Below, piece by piece: positions 10,947-23,193 of a stretch of 64,000 bases of DNA (position 1 is the stretch's first letter; every line of letters starts with the position of its first letter). The stretch lies in the NCBI GenBank assembly GCA_026545765.1, contig JAIFAC010000173.1, forward strand, positions 90,616 to 154,615, written 5' to 3'. This DNA is from Plantago major. Lineage: Eukaryota; Streptophyta; Magnoliopsida; Lamiales; Plantaginaceae. The position numbers and the translations under genes were made by a program. The notes beneath the pieces were generated by a model. That model searched no databases. It saw nothing but the letters and a program-made list of their open reading frames with translations, and was not told the DNA's origin.

Positions 10947-13900
10947 TCAGTCTGCAAACATCTCCAAACCTTTTGATGTCATCAGAATAATCATAAAGAA
11001 GAGTTCTGACGAGCATCTCTGTGTCTCTGGCAAATCCACAGACCTCTTTGTAGGTTTTGGTAGGATTCTTCTTGACAAATTGCTTCACCCACAGATACTT
11101 TCCCCACTTCCAGGCATGCTCTATTCTGATATCTGAGAGTTTGAAATATTCGTAGATAATCTTCAGATATCTGATGTCACCCTTGTATTGATCTTGATTA
11201 GATAGAGCGATTCATAGGGTTCCTGACGACTCTTGCTCTTGTGCACATTACGAATGTTGAATGTGCACATCATCGGCTTTCCATATGGACATTCATCGAG
11301 AGGTCCTTCTTCATGGCTTGATTCTCTTGACAACTTCAAAATCGACCATGCTTTGATGTGATTGGGGTTGATCAAGGTTGGCTTATCTTTCTCCATGCCA
11401 TTAGTTGTTTATGGATTGGTTACGAAATTTTGAATTTACAAGAAGATGCTTAAGTTCGAATCGATAGCCATTCTTGATTGATGCACACAGCGGAGGAATC
11501 ATTGTCATGCTTCACATACTCAATTTTGGCTTCTTCTGGCCTGAGTGGAAGTTGACTTTGTTTCTGTTCAGCTCTTAGTCTGTTCCTTCTCTGTCTTGAA
11601 TTCTCCTTGGGGTTGTTGCTTGAAGAACCACCTCCCTGGATAGACTTGGTATTTCCAGAGGGTGTTTTAGCTGCTAGTGGCTTTGCAGCTATGGGCTCAG
11701 TTAGGCTTTCTAATTTCCTTTTTCTGTGAAGAGGAGCTTCATCTTCATCAGATTCCTCATCATCATCAAGACTGAGTCTTGTGAGAGGTTTACAGCCTTC
11801 TTCATTACCCAGGGACTTGATTTGTCCTTCTTCTTCAGAAGAGACATCAATCCCTTTGACTTGTCTTCTCCTTGGAGCCTTGGTACTCCTTGGAGGTTTC
11901 TGTGCTCTAGCCCTTGTTATCATTTTAGTTCCTTCAACGGGTTTCTGGGAAGCAGCTACTATTTGCAAAGCAGCTTGGCTTGAGGAGGGTTCATTGATTC
12001 TGAGTGGTGGCTAGGAAGTTGTTTTAGTTCTTCTTCCTTTCTGAGCAGCACCAGCTCCAGATTTCTTCTTGCTTACACCAACTCCTTCTTCCCATTCCCC
12101 CTGACTTTGAGGTCCAGATTTGTACAATCCTTCCCCCTTAGTCATTGTTGGTTGGCTAAGTCTCATAAAGGAATCTGAGAGAGACTCAAAATGTCCTTGT
12201 AAGAGATTGTAGGCAGAGACCAACTGCTGAAGTTCGGCTTTGAGCTCCTGATTTTGTTTGATAAGTCCATTGTCCTTATCAATGAGCTCTGCCAGTGGGC
12301 CTAGGATAGCATCTGATTTTCCAGCAGTGTAACTTGCCTCTTGGTAAGCTTTTTCAGCTAAAGACGCATCATCGTCCCTTATCATTCCCAGATCTTTCTG
12401 AGCAATGACTATGCTAGTTGTTCTCTGAGAGATGAGCTCAGTGAACTTCTTGATTCGGAGGGGCGGAGGCAATTACTTCCTTGTTACGTGAAGACAACTC
12501 CTTTTCGGATGTCGATGCTGACATCGATTCAAGTGAGAAACCGCCGAATGTTCATTGCGATTGTTACGCGAAATCTTGTCTTCTTCATCATCTGAGTAAT
12601 CAGCCCAGTGATCTTCATCCTCTTGGACATTCTCATCGATTGTATCAAGTCCAGCAACCATTTCAGAGATTGGTTTCTTCCCTTTCTGGGAGGAGGATGG
12701 TACATCTTTTGAAGATGATGCAGCCTTAGCATCATGCTTGTCTTCAGATACTTCTGCAGTACTGAGTGTTTGTCGTTTAGCATTAACAGCATCCTTTAGT
12801 TCTTCAACCGCAGAGTAAGCATTGATTTCTTTGAGGTATTGATCTTCTAGTTGATCAAGCTTGTCTCTGGATTGAGCTATTTGATCTTCTAGTTGAAGAT
12901 GGAGCTGTTGTTCTTCTTCAGCGGTTATGCGAGTTGGCGATTCTGTTTTGAGTATTCAAAATTTTACGCTTGATCTCGTCGAAGCTTCGACTACTTGTTG
13001 ATGGTATCGATGTTGGTGAGAAGATGGATGAGTAGATTTACGAGGAGATGGAGGCGGAGATTTACGTATGCGCTTCTCAATTAAGCTTTCGGCATTGAGG
13101 CAATATTTTCTATGAAATTCCTCCGGTCCACAGTGCGAGGCATCATCATCATCCTTTTATCATCATCCTTGTGGTGATGGTCGATGGAGGTTCATCAAAA
13201 TCATTTTCGTTTATTTCTTCCTCCTCCTCGTCTTCAGATACAAGATTGATCACTTCCGGGATAGTGATTTTCTGCCCATTAACTTCTTCTTGTTCAGAAG
13301 GTAGAAATTGCAGAGTCTGGGGCAGAACTGGCTTGAATGCCATCTGTAATCTTGTCTGACCATCTGCCTGTTCAAAGGCCTGTATCAACCGATGCGCCAC
13401 TTCTTTGAAGAAATCCTTATGCAACAGTGTCGCAACTGTGTACTATTCGGTAGGGAACATCGCATGGATATACGTCTCCAAATCAAGAGCTCGTGCTCGT
13501 CTGATAGGGTGATCTGTGATTCTCAATATTTCAGAGAGATCGGAGCACCTTAACTTCTGCCATTTCTTGAAGCATTGGATGTGCTTCGGCAGTGTTTGAG
13601 TCTTGAAGAATGGAAGTAGGTCCCTTTTCTCATCAATGGGAACCTGCTTTGTATCTGGTTGAGCCTAAAAGAAAGAGTTTTGAATGAGTTTCAAAACTTT
13701 GGTAGATATCTGAGTGGCAGTGTAGTTTGGTTTCTGAGTTACCTGAGTAAGTACTTCAGGCTCAGAGACTTGAACTACTGAGACAATTGGTGTCTCAGAT
13801 ACCTTGTTGTGAGGTGGAGACTTTGAAGTCTGGTCCTCAGCAACCTTTCTTTCTTGAACCTGAGAGAAATACAATACTTAGAAATAGTTTGAAAGAATCT

Positions 13901-16440
13901 TGTGCATTAATATGCTTTTAATGAATTCTGATTTGTGCTACTTACTTCCTCAAAAGGAAGCTCAGATTCATTTTTCTCAGAGACTTTTTGGGTCTCTGGT
14001 GTTCTTTCGAGTGATGTAGCCTTGGGGGCTTCATCAATTTCCATTGATGCAGGGGATGTCGCAACTTTGTCCCCGTGCATTTCTACTTCTGATTGAGCCT
14101 GTGAGTAGAAAGTATTGAATATTAGAAGAGATTTAAGATAACCCATGATGAAGAACACTTGTCATTTGACTTGTCATATACCTTCATGTTAGAAGGCTCA
14201 GTGATGTGTTCTTCAGAAACCTTGTTGGTCTCTGGGTTGGTCTTTGGCATTTCTGCCTTATCGTGTTCCATCTCAGTTGGAGCCTGTTAGAAACATTTAA
14301 AATGAATAAGCACATAAACATTGGTACTGAAAAGTAGTTCTCTTTAAGAATCATTTACCTGTGGCACAGGCTCAGATTTCTCAAGAGTTGAGGTTGAGGG
14401 AACCTCTTTTTCAGTATCTGAGGCAAGCTTTTCAGCTTCCTCTTGTTTTTGTGTTTCTAACTCAGCCTGTAACAAAGAAATTCTTATGAGTAACAAGATT
14501 TATAAGTACAAAAATTTTCACAAGGTAAGAGTTAAACCAGTCATTTACCTGAGCAGATTCAGGCTGATTGGTCTCTGGAACTTGTGACCTTTCTATACAT
14601 TGGTCGTCTTGTCCCAGTGCAATTTCTTTGCTTGAAGTTTCTGGTACTTCACACCTTTCCTGAGTATGCAACTCAGTTTCTCCTGTTGATCATTACGAGT
14701 AGAAGTCTCGGTTTGATCCTCTCGATCGATGAGTTGGGGAACTGCTCTTTGCGAGGATTTTCTTGACTTGTTGAAATCTTTGGTAGTTCGAAATGGAGTT
14801 CTTCTACCATTTCATCAACCACTTGTGGCTGTTGTGGTTGTTGTGTTTGTGGTTGTTGTGGTTGTCTGGATGCAGAAGATTGATCAGTTGAATGTTCTTC
14901 CAGACTTTTAGACTTGGCATCTTCATCAGCCAGTACTAAGTTACCACTCATCAGGGCTTCTTGAAATTGTGCATAGGAAACATTCCCTGATGAAGTGTTT
15001 ACACCAACAACCTTTGTTATAGGTTCAGCAACCTGTGGTGTAGGTTCTTCTTCAGATACCTTATCACCAGTTACTTGTACAGTAACCTTAGCCCTTTTTG
15101 CTCTTTGTAGGACTTGAGAGATGACTAGTTGATCATCTTCATCGTCAGAGCTCTCATCAGCATTGGGAACTGACTGGTCCATTACTCCTGCGATTTCTGC
15201 AGAAGGGGCTTGGTGCTCTTCACCTGTCTTGGCAGCATTAATAAGTTCATCAGCAAGGCATTCTGTAATAGTCTTGACATTTCTAAATACACTTTCTCTT
15301 GCTGAATCTACTTGTTCAGTAGTTGTGAACTCCTTGGCAGAATTTATGAGTTCATCTGCCATTGCTGCAGATATCTGAGAATCTACAACCTTAATAGGCG
15401 TGTCTTCTGTTTTGCCAGCAGACTTCTTTCTTGAAGTTCTGGGCTTCTTAGTCGCAACCTTTTCTTCAGATATCTTTTCAGCTTTTCGCTTCTTAGAACC
15501 TTTCTGAGACCCAGCAACCTTTTTCATCATGTTCGTGTACTCATATTTGTAGAGTAGATTGCTGTTGGCTATTTCAGCCGTCTCTCTGAGCTCAATGCCA
15601 AGCTTCTCCAGCAAGTAGCATATTTTCAGACCATAGTTTACTGTGGCCTTTGGCTCAGCTAGTCCTTTGGCGATTTTAGGCTCGAAGCCTTGAACCTTTT
15701 TCACAAATTTCATGAAGGCGTACTTTCCCCAGTTGAAAGGGTTTTCCAGCCTTTTGTCTTGTTGGTTCAGCAAGAACAACATGATCCATCGTTCTTGGCT
15801 TATCTGGTCAACACCTCCTTGTAGACCATCAAAGCACCTGTGAAGAATGCAGGCTAAAACATCCCAGTGAACCATTAGATGTCTGGTTCGGATGTCAGCA
15901 AGCTTGAACTTCGATGGGTGTATCGATTTTCAAGATCACACACGTCCTTTGTCTGTTGTTTAACACCTTCAAGGAGATCATCATCCTTGGTGTTAATTTC
16001 AAAATCCTTTCCAGGATTTTGAATCTCAAACAACTTGCAGAAAGTTGTTAAGTTCAGAAGGATTTCTTTTCCTTGAACTGAGGTTTTAACAGACACTATT
16101 TCAGTGCCTTCAGAAACACAGGAAATTATCCTGGAGTTGTTGTAGAATTCCAACACATCGAGTGATGAAATTCCACTTGGGCGAGCAGATAGAAAACCCT
16201 TGATTTGTGCCTTTTCAAGCATGTCGAAATTAGCTTTACATCGACTTGGTTTTCTATTGCAGCCGTGAGGTATTCCTCAACCATGGCACAACCCCAAATC
16301 ATTCTGTGATTTGAAGTCCAATGGTCAGGATTGAAATCACCTATCAGTCGTTTGTTCACAATAACCAACTCTGGTTCTTGCTTTTCAGCAGTACCAGTAG
16401 AGGATTGAGATTTCTGAGTCGAAGAGTTCTTGGGGGCCAT
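10947..16440 (-). pseudogene. Copy C: accessory gene downstream of pol (multi-exon, nuclear-type protein)
   Basis: The ATG at 16,440 (MAPKNSS) and stop at 10,947 span 5.5 kb, with five small introns between 14,548 and 13,665. Domains in order are: an N-terminal transposon-ORF1-like domain (16,350-15,540), NLS-like KKRKAEK and KKPRTSRKKSAGK (15,500-15,420), an acidic Ser/Asp stretch, a Q/P-rich tract (14,810-14,860), and the short-exon array. The C-terminal half has a helical block (about 13,660-13,340), a SUMO-interaction-like VINLVSEDEEEEE (about 13,255-13,215), a coiled-coil region (12,930-12,800 and 12,330-12,190), a Lys/Arg-rich basic segment (12,100-11,550) and the conserved C-terminal block (11,396-10,950). 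There is no hydrophobic segment of membrane length. Several frameshifts exist (for example about 16,225, 15,930, 14,690, 12,960 and 11,430). It occupies the position called env-like in Sireviruses, but nothing here looks like an envelope protein. The function is unknown. Confidence 0.75.
13665..14548 (-). other. Copy C: the same five-intron, symmetric-exon array
   Basis: Minus-strand introns lie at 14,548-14,467, 14,358-14,284, 14,181-14,099, 13,945-13,860 and 13,742-13,665 (82, 75, 83, 86 and 78 nt). Exons between them are 14,466-14,359 (108), 14,283-14,182 (102), 14,098-13,946 (153) and 13,859-13,743 (117). All splice sites are GT...AG and all junctions are phase 0. Each exon encodes an acidic, Ser/Thr/Pro-rich peptide with repeated VSE or VSEP. 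Confidence 0.8.
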
Positions 16441-16640
16441 CTCTTTATATAGTGATTTGAAATTGGGGTTTGAAAGAGATTTGATTCAGTGATTCTTTTC
16501 AGAAAAACTTAATCTGATTTGCAGAGATTTTAGAGAGTTTGCAGAGAATCAAGAGAGAGATTTGCTATTTTTGTGCAAGATGAAATTTCGGATTAGGCAA
16601 AAGTGATTTCTTTTGCCAAAATCCTATATATATAGCAATA
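16441..16640 (-). promoter_or_regulatory. Copy C: candidate internal promoter and leader of the accessory gene
   Basis: Reading the minus strand, GCTATATATATAGG (about 16,620-16,635) lies about 190 bp before the ATG. It is followed by a CT/CAAA-rich leader without long open frames, typical of a plant 5' UTR. The layout fits an independent transcript for the accessory gene rather than readthrough from the LTR. In copy B the TATA stretch is expanded to a (TA)n microsatellite. This is inferred from sequence only. Confidence 0.5.
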
Positions 16641-17265
16641 GAATCTCAACAGACATATACATACAAATTGATTTTGTGTATACGTATCTGTGAATTGCAA
16701 GCAGGCGTGAGCTAAAGCTAGTTCGGCATTAAATGCAAAAGTGGGCTCTGTCGGAATTTTAACAGTCCACTATTTACTGCGAGTTAATTTCCACCGTTCA
16801 AATCAAACGCTTGAATTCATCAAGGGTCACCATTGCTTCTTCAGCAATGATCACAATCAACAAATGTAATTGTGCCCATTTAATGAATTTTGGCTATTAG
16901 CTATCTGAGTCATATTTCTGTATGACCAAGAACACTATTTGCATCTGAGTCTATCTCATATTTAGGATTTTTCCAAGTTTTTCACAAAGATAGAAATAAT
17001 GCAAATTTCAAGAAGCGATTGACCTGAGATAGTTTGTACTATTCTCCTTAGTGTTCCTGTTTCTTGAGTGACCCGATATACGAGTTCTGTCTCGGAGATC
17101 TTAAAACGTCTTTTGCTCTTTAGCCTTTTGACTTACGGATACCGTTCGATTTCTTTTCTCTTTTACGGATTACCGTTCGGATACCTCTTTCTGGATTCCG
17201 TTCGGATACCTCTTTCTGGATTCCGTTCGATTTCTCTTTCTCTTTCTCTTACGGATTCCGTTCAG
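16641..17265 (-). other. Copy C: pol to accessory-gene spacer with minisatellite
   Basis: This stretch is non-coding. It contains an imperfect repeat array at about 17,125-17,275 (ACGGATTCCGTTCGG, ATACCTCTTTCTGG and variants on the plus strand), homologous in place to the array at 4,905-5,035. The rest (16,641-17,100) matches the copy B spacer at 5,100-5,480. Confidence 0.6.
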
Positions 17266-18486
17266 TTACGAACTCTTCGGTGAAGGTAGTTCCAATAGTC
17301 CAATACTATGTCTTAAGGCTAAGAATCTACTTTCTTGTAGTGGCTTAGTGAAGATATCTGCAAGTTGGTCTTCAGTGCCAATCTTGAGTATCTCTACATT
17401 GCCTTTTTCCACATGATCTCTAATGAAGTGGTGTCTAACATCAATGTGCTTAGTTCTGGAATGAAACTTAGGATTCTGCGTAATTGCAATAGCACTTGTG
17501 TTGTCACAGAAAATAGGAGTTTTCTCTTCATTGAGTCCATAGTCTTTAAGTTGTTGTTGAATCCACAAAATTTGTGTTGCACAACAACCAGCAGCAATAT
17601 ATTCAGCCTCTGTGGTAGAAGTTGCAATTGAGTTTTGCTTCTTGCTAAACCATGAGATAAGTCTAGTACTCAAAAACTGACAAGTTCCTGAGGTACTTTT
17701 CCTATCAAGCAATGATCCAGCATAATCAGCATCTGAGTAACCAGCTAAACTCAATCCACATTCTTTGGGATACCACAGTCCTACATCTACTGTACCTTTC
17801 ACATACCTTAATATTTTCATAGCAGTGTTGTAGTGTGATTGCATCGGATTTGTCTGAAATCTAGCGCATACTCCAACTGCGTATTGAATATCAGGTCTAC
17901 TTGCAGTAAGGTAAAGCAGTGAACCTATCAACTTCCTATACTTATGTTCTTCAACACTCTTATCTAATTCAGTATAGGTCATTTTGGTTCCTATGCTCAT
18001 AGGTATCTTAGCATTCTTTTCAGAAGGCTTTAAATTGAACTTCGTGAGCATATCTTTTGCATACTTTGTTTGACTAATGAATATTCCATCATTGAGTTGC
18101 TTGACTTGCAATCCTAGGAAATAATTCATTTCTCCCATCATGCTCATCTCAAACTTGTTTTTCATGAGATTTGCAAAGTCATCACAAAGTTGCTTGTCCT
18201 TAGATCCAAATATAATGTCATCCACATATACTTGAACTAAGAGTAGTTTCCCATCATGATTCAAGGTAAATAAAGTTTTATCAACTTCGCCTTTCTTGAA
18301 ACCACTTTCCAGAAGGTATTTGGCCAACGTGTCATACCACGCTCTTGGAGCCTGTTTCAGTCCATATAGAGCTTTCTGTAGTTTATAGACCATTCTACAT
18401 TCTGAGGAAACTTCAAAGCCAGGTGGTTGCTCAACATAAACTTCATCAATAAGTTCACCATTCAAGAATGCACTCTTTACATCCAT
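17266..18486 (-). CDS. Copy C: reverse transcriptase (C-terminal part) and RNase H
   Basis: The longest clean coding stretch of the nest: 406 codons ending with a natural stop. It starts at MDVKSAFLNGEL, the first RT catalytic Asp region, so the RT N-terminus lies in the preceding broken frame. It continues with YGLKQAPRAWYD, the catalytic YVDDIIFGS, YFLGLQVKQ, RPDIQYAVG and the copia RNase H with YSDADYAG, DRKSTSG, ATSTTEAEYIA and HIDVRHHFIRD. It copies element RNA into DNA and removes the RNA strand inside the cytoplasmic particle. It would be translated as part of a gag-pol polyprotein, so the ATG is internal and not a true start. Confidence 0.93.
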   Translation of the reverse strand: MDVKSAFLNGELIDEVYVEQPPGFEVSSECRMVYKLQKALYGLKQAPRAWYDTLAKYLLESGFKKGEVDKTLFTLNHDGKLLLVQVYVDDIIFGSKDKQLCDDFANLMKNKFEMSMMGEMNYFLGLQVKQLNDGIFISQTKYAKDMLTKFNLKPSEKNAKIPMSIGTKMTYTELDKSVEEHKYRKLIGSLLYLTASRPDIQYAVGVCARFQTNPMQSHYNTAMKILRYVKGTVDVGLWYPKECGLSLAGYSDADYAGSLLDRKSTSGTCQFLSTRLISWFSKKQNSIATSTTEAEYIAAGCCATQILWIQQQLKDYGLNEEKTPIFCDNTSAIAITQNPKFHSRTKHIDVRHHFIRDHVEKGNVEILKIGTEDQLADIFTKPLQESRFLALRHSIGLLELPSPKSS

Positions 18487-20243
18487 CTGATAAACTTTAA
18501 AGTTTTTATGAGCTGCAAAGGCTAGAAAAAGTCGTATTGCATCCAGTCTGGCAATTGGTGCATATGACTCATCAAAGTCTAGACCTTGATGCAGGTAAAT
18601 CCCTTGGCAACCAATCTCGCTTTGTTTCTGGTTATTTCACCAGTTTCATTCATTTTGTTTCTGAAAACCCACTTAGTTCCAATCACAGATATTCCTTCTT
18701 CAAATGGAACTAGTTTCCAGACTTTGTTTCTCTCAAATTGATCCAACTCTTCTTGCATTGCAGAGATCCAGTCTTGGTCTCCTAATGCTTCTTCTATAGT
18801 TTTAGGTTCGATATTTGAGATGAAACATCCAAAGAGAGATGTAGCTTTTTCAGCTATTGCTCTCCTTGTCCTAACACCTTGATTCATTGGTCCAATTATA
18901 TTTTTTGCAGGATGATCTTTGATCCATCTCATCATAGGTTTAGTGCTAGTACGATCAATATCCAGGTGATCTGAATGTGAATCACTAAGATTATGATTTG
19001 ATACTTTTTTAGTATCTGAGATATCTGACATATGGGAGATGTCATGGATATCTGACACTTTTTCAGTGTTAGAGATATCTGGAACTTGCATTTCAGCAGT
19101 CTCATTTTCAGATACCTCTTCATGATGAAGGTTCTCAGTAACCTGTTCCATTTCTGGAAGTTTCTTAGGAAATTCTTCATCATGTCTGTGAGTCATCTGG
19201 TGTTACTAGGCATTTCATGCTTTTCTACGTCAGAGTCATCCTCATTTTCTACAATGATGTCTTTCCTTTCTGAGGGTTCTTTTTCAGAATCCTTTATCAT
19301 TAGTTCTTTGAACTTTTCTGAGATTTCATCAGTAAGGGGTGTTTTCTTATTTCCTTCATAGAATACAACATGGCGATTCTTGATCTTCTTTGTTCTTTTG
19401 TTGTAAACTCTGTATGCTTTGCTATTCATAGAAAAACCAAGAAATACACCTTCATCTGCCTTTGGTTGAAATGTTCTTAGATACTCTTTTCCATTGTAAA
19501 GAGCAAAACATCTACAACCAAATACTCTTAGATGTTTGATATTTGGGGGTCTACCAACCAAGATTTCATAGGGGGTCTTGTCATGGTGTTTGTTTATCAA
19601 ACATTTGTTCTGAGTGTAGCAGGCTGTATTCACAGCTTCAACCCAATAAACTTCACTTATTTCGGTCATTAGCATTGTTCTTACGACTTCTTTAAGGGTT
19701 CTGTTTTCCTTCGCAACACCATTTTGTTGAGGTGTTCTTCGGAGGAAAGTGGTGTTGTATACCTTGCGGTACAAAACTCCTTTATGTCTTGGTTGATAAA
19801 CTTCGATTACCATAGTGCATTACGATTGCGGATACCTTGTCATTTTCATGACTTCAAGCTTTTTGACAAGTTTGGTATCTCCACCACGGCATCGATTTAT
19901 GTTTCGGAAAGACAACCCAGTGAATCTTGAGAAGTCATCTACAACAACTAGACCATACTTCTTTCCTGCATAACTAGTTACAGATGATTCAAAAAGATCC
20001 ATGTGTAAAAGTTGCAGTGGTCTAACACTAGAGTGTCTGGTTTTGGACTTGAAAGAGATTTTGGATTGTTTTCCCATCTGACAGGCAGAACAAATACCAT
20101 CCTTTCTGAAAGATGTTTTGGGAAGACCAACCACTAACTCTTTCTTGGCAAGTTTGTTCAGAGTTTTGAAATTCAAGTGACTCATTCTTTTGTGCCATAA
20201 CCAGTGCTCTTCTGTGTGACCTGATTGACTCACCATGAGACAT
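18487..20243 (-). pseudogene. Copy C: integrase and RT N-terminus, frameshifted
   Basis: The gag-pre-integrase and integrase zinc region (HWLWHKRMSHLNF, CSACQMGKQSK), the first catalytic Asp (LLHMDLFESS) and VVDDFSRFTG are readable at 20,236-19,820. The block with RTPQQNGVAKENRTL (third catalytic residue region) and the C-terminal GRPPNIKHLRVFGC and GVFLGFS follow at 19,813-19,200. A linker with repeated SDIS/VSD residues (about 19,080-18,960) precedes the RT N-terminus (19,196-18,580). Single-base or short indels occur near 19,820, 19,200 and 18,585. This is the normal copia order (integrase before RT). Confidence 0.88.
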
Positions 20244-23082
20244 TCTTCAGTTGTGGCGGAAGCCCAATCAGCAACATAGAGACTACCTTTCCATGAGCAA
20301 CCAAGGTATGCTTTGACTCATTGTCGATAAGTTTGCGATATTTTGCTTTGAATTTCTGATGAGACCTTTATCGCAAAGCGGCTCATGCTAAATAGATTAT
20401 ATTTCAAATCCTTAACATGTAATCGGTGATTGTTAATGAACCCAATTTAGCGTTGCCAAATCGATGAGGATTTAATTCTCCTCAAAAATCGATATCGGTC
20501 CTTTGTTGCAAGCTTTGTAATCGACCATTTGCTTTATCTCTGTCATGTGCTTTCGTATCCACTATCAAATAGCCATTGTGATTTAGTCGAAGCATTACGC
20601 ACACAAGGAAGCAGGAGATTAGGTTCTCATATCTTTGATGGAACCGTCGGGATCAAAAGATCTTCGAGTGGAATCCATTTTGAATGAATTTCTTTGAAAT
20701 GTTCTTTTATGCATTGGAACATAAGGAGGAATTCTATTAGAATGAATGTTATCATTGTTAAGAATTATTTTCTTCCATAGTGTGTTCCTAGGTGCTCCAT
20801 TTGGTGCTTTCAGATACCTGTCAGGTTTCTGAGTTTGCTTTTCAGCAAACTTCTCTTTCCTAGCCAGATTTCTTCTAGCCAGCATTCGGTTTTCGATGGC
20901 GTGATTGACTTCCACTTCTGATAATTGCTTTGAGCAATTCTAGCTTTCAGCCATCGTTCTTGCTCCTGCTTGTACTCATGAGCAAGTTGTTTTCCGATGC
21001 CTTTATAGCCAAAACCGTTTCGAGCACTTGAAGCTATCTGAGATCTTTTCTCAGCAGCTTTGCTAGTCTCTGGTTGGTCCAATTTCTTTCCAGAAAAAGT
21101 GACATGGGAGAATTTGCCAGCTCCTGCAATTCTACCCTTCTTAGAGACGTAGCATTGTGGATGTTCACACTTTTCAGTGTTATGTTTCTTTTCAGAAACA
21201 TGCCCAACAGTTTTCTGTTTGACTTGTTTTTCCCACAAAGGTTTAGTCGCAACTGCCTTTCCTTTGTCTACAATCTTCGTTTTCTGTCCAATACTATAGA
21301 TTGTATGGGAACCATCTTGCTGAGTATTTACAAACATTCTTCTTCCCTCACTCTTATTCAGAGTAGTGGAACAATCTGTCTGTATTATTGAAGTCCTTTT
21401 CTGAAGGATCTCTTAAGTAAGATTGTACTTCAGTAAGAGTGTCACTCGCTTTGGCATAAGATTGAAAAGATAGTTCTTTCTTTTTGAGTTCCTTGTTTTC
21501 AGAAAGAAGATCTTCAACTTTCTTTCGCAATTCAGCCATTGCTTCTTTATGTGACTTTTCAATCTCAGATATCTGAGCTTTGAGAAATGCATTTTCAGCA
21601 TCCTTTTTCTCAGATATCTTAACCAATTTAGAATTTTCCTTTTCAAGAAAATTCTTTCCCTCTTCGAGATTTTCGGCTCTAGCTCGGATCATTAGAAATT
21701 CTCTTTCATAGATATCGAGTTCCTTTTCTGAGATTTTCTAGATCTTTAATTTCTTCTTCATCACTTTCATAAGTATAGCAAGAAGTATGTGTTACCTCAT
21801 CAGCCATAAGACAGTTTTCAATGTTAGAGATGTCTGGACCGTCAATCTCAGCAACTCCGCACATTTCATTCTTCTTGAGGCCAAAGTCGATTACATCGTG
21901 AGTAACTCCACATAATTCTGGTGATGGTAAGGTCGAGTCATCTGAGTCATCTTCAGAGTCTGTCTCAACATCTAGAGCATCCAGTTGAGTTTGGATTTTC
22001 TTTCTCTCTTCAGTTAGTAAAGCTTTCTGGCTTCTTCTGAAGATTCTTCTATCTTTCCTGTCACCTGTCTTTAGTTTGTTGAAGGCAGGACAATCCTTCT
22101 TGAAGTGACCAGGCTTTTGACAATAGAAACAGATATCGTTTCCAATTTCTGCTTCCTCAGTACATGATACTTTAACAGGTGGCTTGTTATTGACTTTGCA
22201 TATTTTTGTCTTGGTGATATTTTGAGCCTAGATGCTTTTGACATCTCTTTGGCTTTCTTCTTTCAATCTCTCGTTGACATATTTGCTCATTTGCTTTGCG
22301 CAAAGGCATCCTCGATCTCTTCCTTGCTTTTCTTCTTTTGAAGTTCCTTGAGTAACTAGAGCAACATTACGCAACTTTTCGGTTGTTTGTTCTCTACGAG
22401 TTGTCTCATAATCAACCGTAACAAGATGAGAGAAAGTTCCTTGGAGTGATATTTGGCATTCCTTGGTTAAAATAAAAGAATTTAGTATGCTCCCGGTTGT
22501 GGTTAAGACTTACGACAATAGTCTTAATCTTCTACGGGAGTATCTATTCTTTCCCAATCTTTGCCATATCACTCATGAGAGTAGTAAATCTGAAATCAAG
22601 TTCTTCGAGTTTGATGGGTCCTTGTTTGAAATTTTGAAATTTCGACTTGAGAACTTCGAACTTGTTTTCTTTGGTTTTCTCGATTCATGCAGATTTCTTC
22701 AATCATTTTTGAGCGACTTTCGCCGTTTAGCACCCCAGTTTACTTGTATGTGCTCAGTGTCGATCGATGATGATATTCTGAGCTTGGCCATCAGACGATT
22801 TCTCTTGGCATCTTGATGTCCGAGTTCTCTGAGCTTTGGTTAAGTAAATAACTTGGTAGTGGATCTTCCACTAGTTGGCCTTGTCGGTTGAGAAGATCAT
22901 AAGCTTTGATCTCTGTCTCTACCGATAGAAACCTCCATGACTTGTTTAAGTTGTTGAATGAATATTGTGCCATTCTTTATAACTTAGATCATTTAGTCAC
23001 TTATGGCTTCAAGGTGGAGCATCATGTTATTTTTCCATTTCTCGTAATTCTCTGGTTTGAGGCGGTGCATCACTCGAGACAT
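20244..23082 (-). pseudogene. Copy C: gag and protease, with stops and frameshifts
   Basis: The likely start is the ATG at 23,082 (MSRVMHRLKPENYEKWKNN), close behind the primer binding site; two TAA codons follow within about 60 codons. Further on are an RNA-binding zinc knuckle, CFYCQKPGHFKKDC (CX2CX4HX4C), at about 22,130-22,085, and a long coiled coil (21,692-21,354) of heptads rich in Glu and Lys. Next comes a basic linker (21,337-20,810) and the protease active site DSG (about 20,566-20,558), broken by an indel right after it. A coiled coil after the zinc knuckle is a known feature of Sirevirus Gag, reported to bind dynein light chain 8. Gag would package the element RNA. Confidence 0.8.
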
Positions 23083-23179
23083 ACACACTTAACACACAAA
23101 TTAAATAGTCCTCACAAATGGACAAAGTTTCTTCACCTATCTGGGATCTAGGTTGATCACGGAAAGGTGGTGAACCTCT

Positions 23180-23191
23180 GCTCTGATACCA
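23180..23191 (-). other. Copy C: primer binding site (tRNA-iMet type)
   Basis: On the minus strand this reads TGGTATCAGAGC, two bases after the 5' LTR end. It is complementary to the 3' end of plant initiator tRNA-Met, the usual primer for Ty1/copia elements. Confidence 0.95.
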
Positions 23192-23193
23192 CT

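Noticed and set aside
10947-16440. Calling the accessory gene an envelope gene
   Set aside because: No signal peptide, fusion peptide or membrane-spanning segment is visible in any copy.
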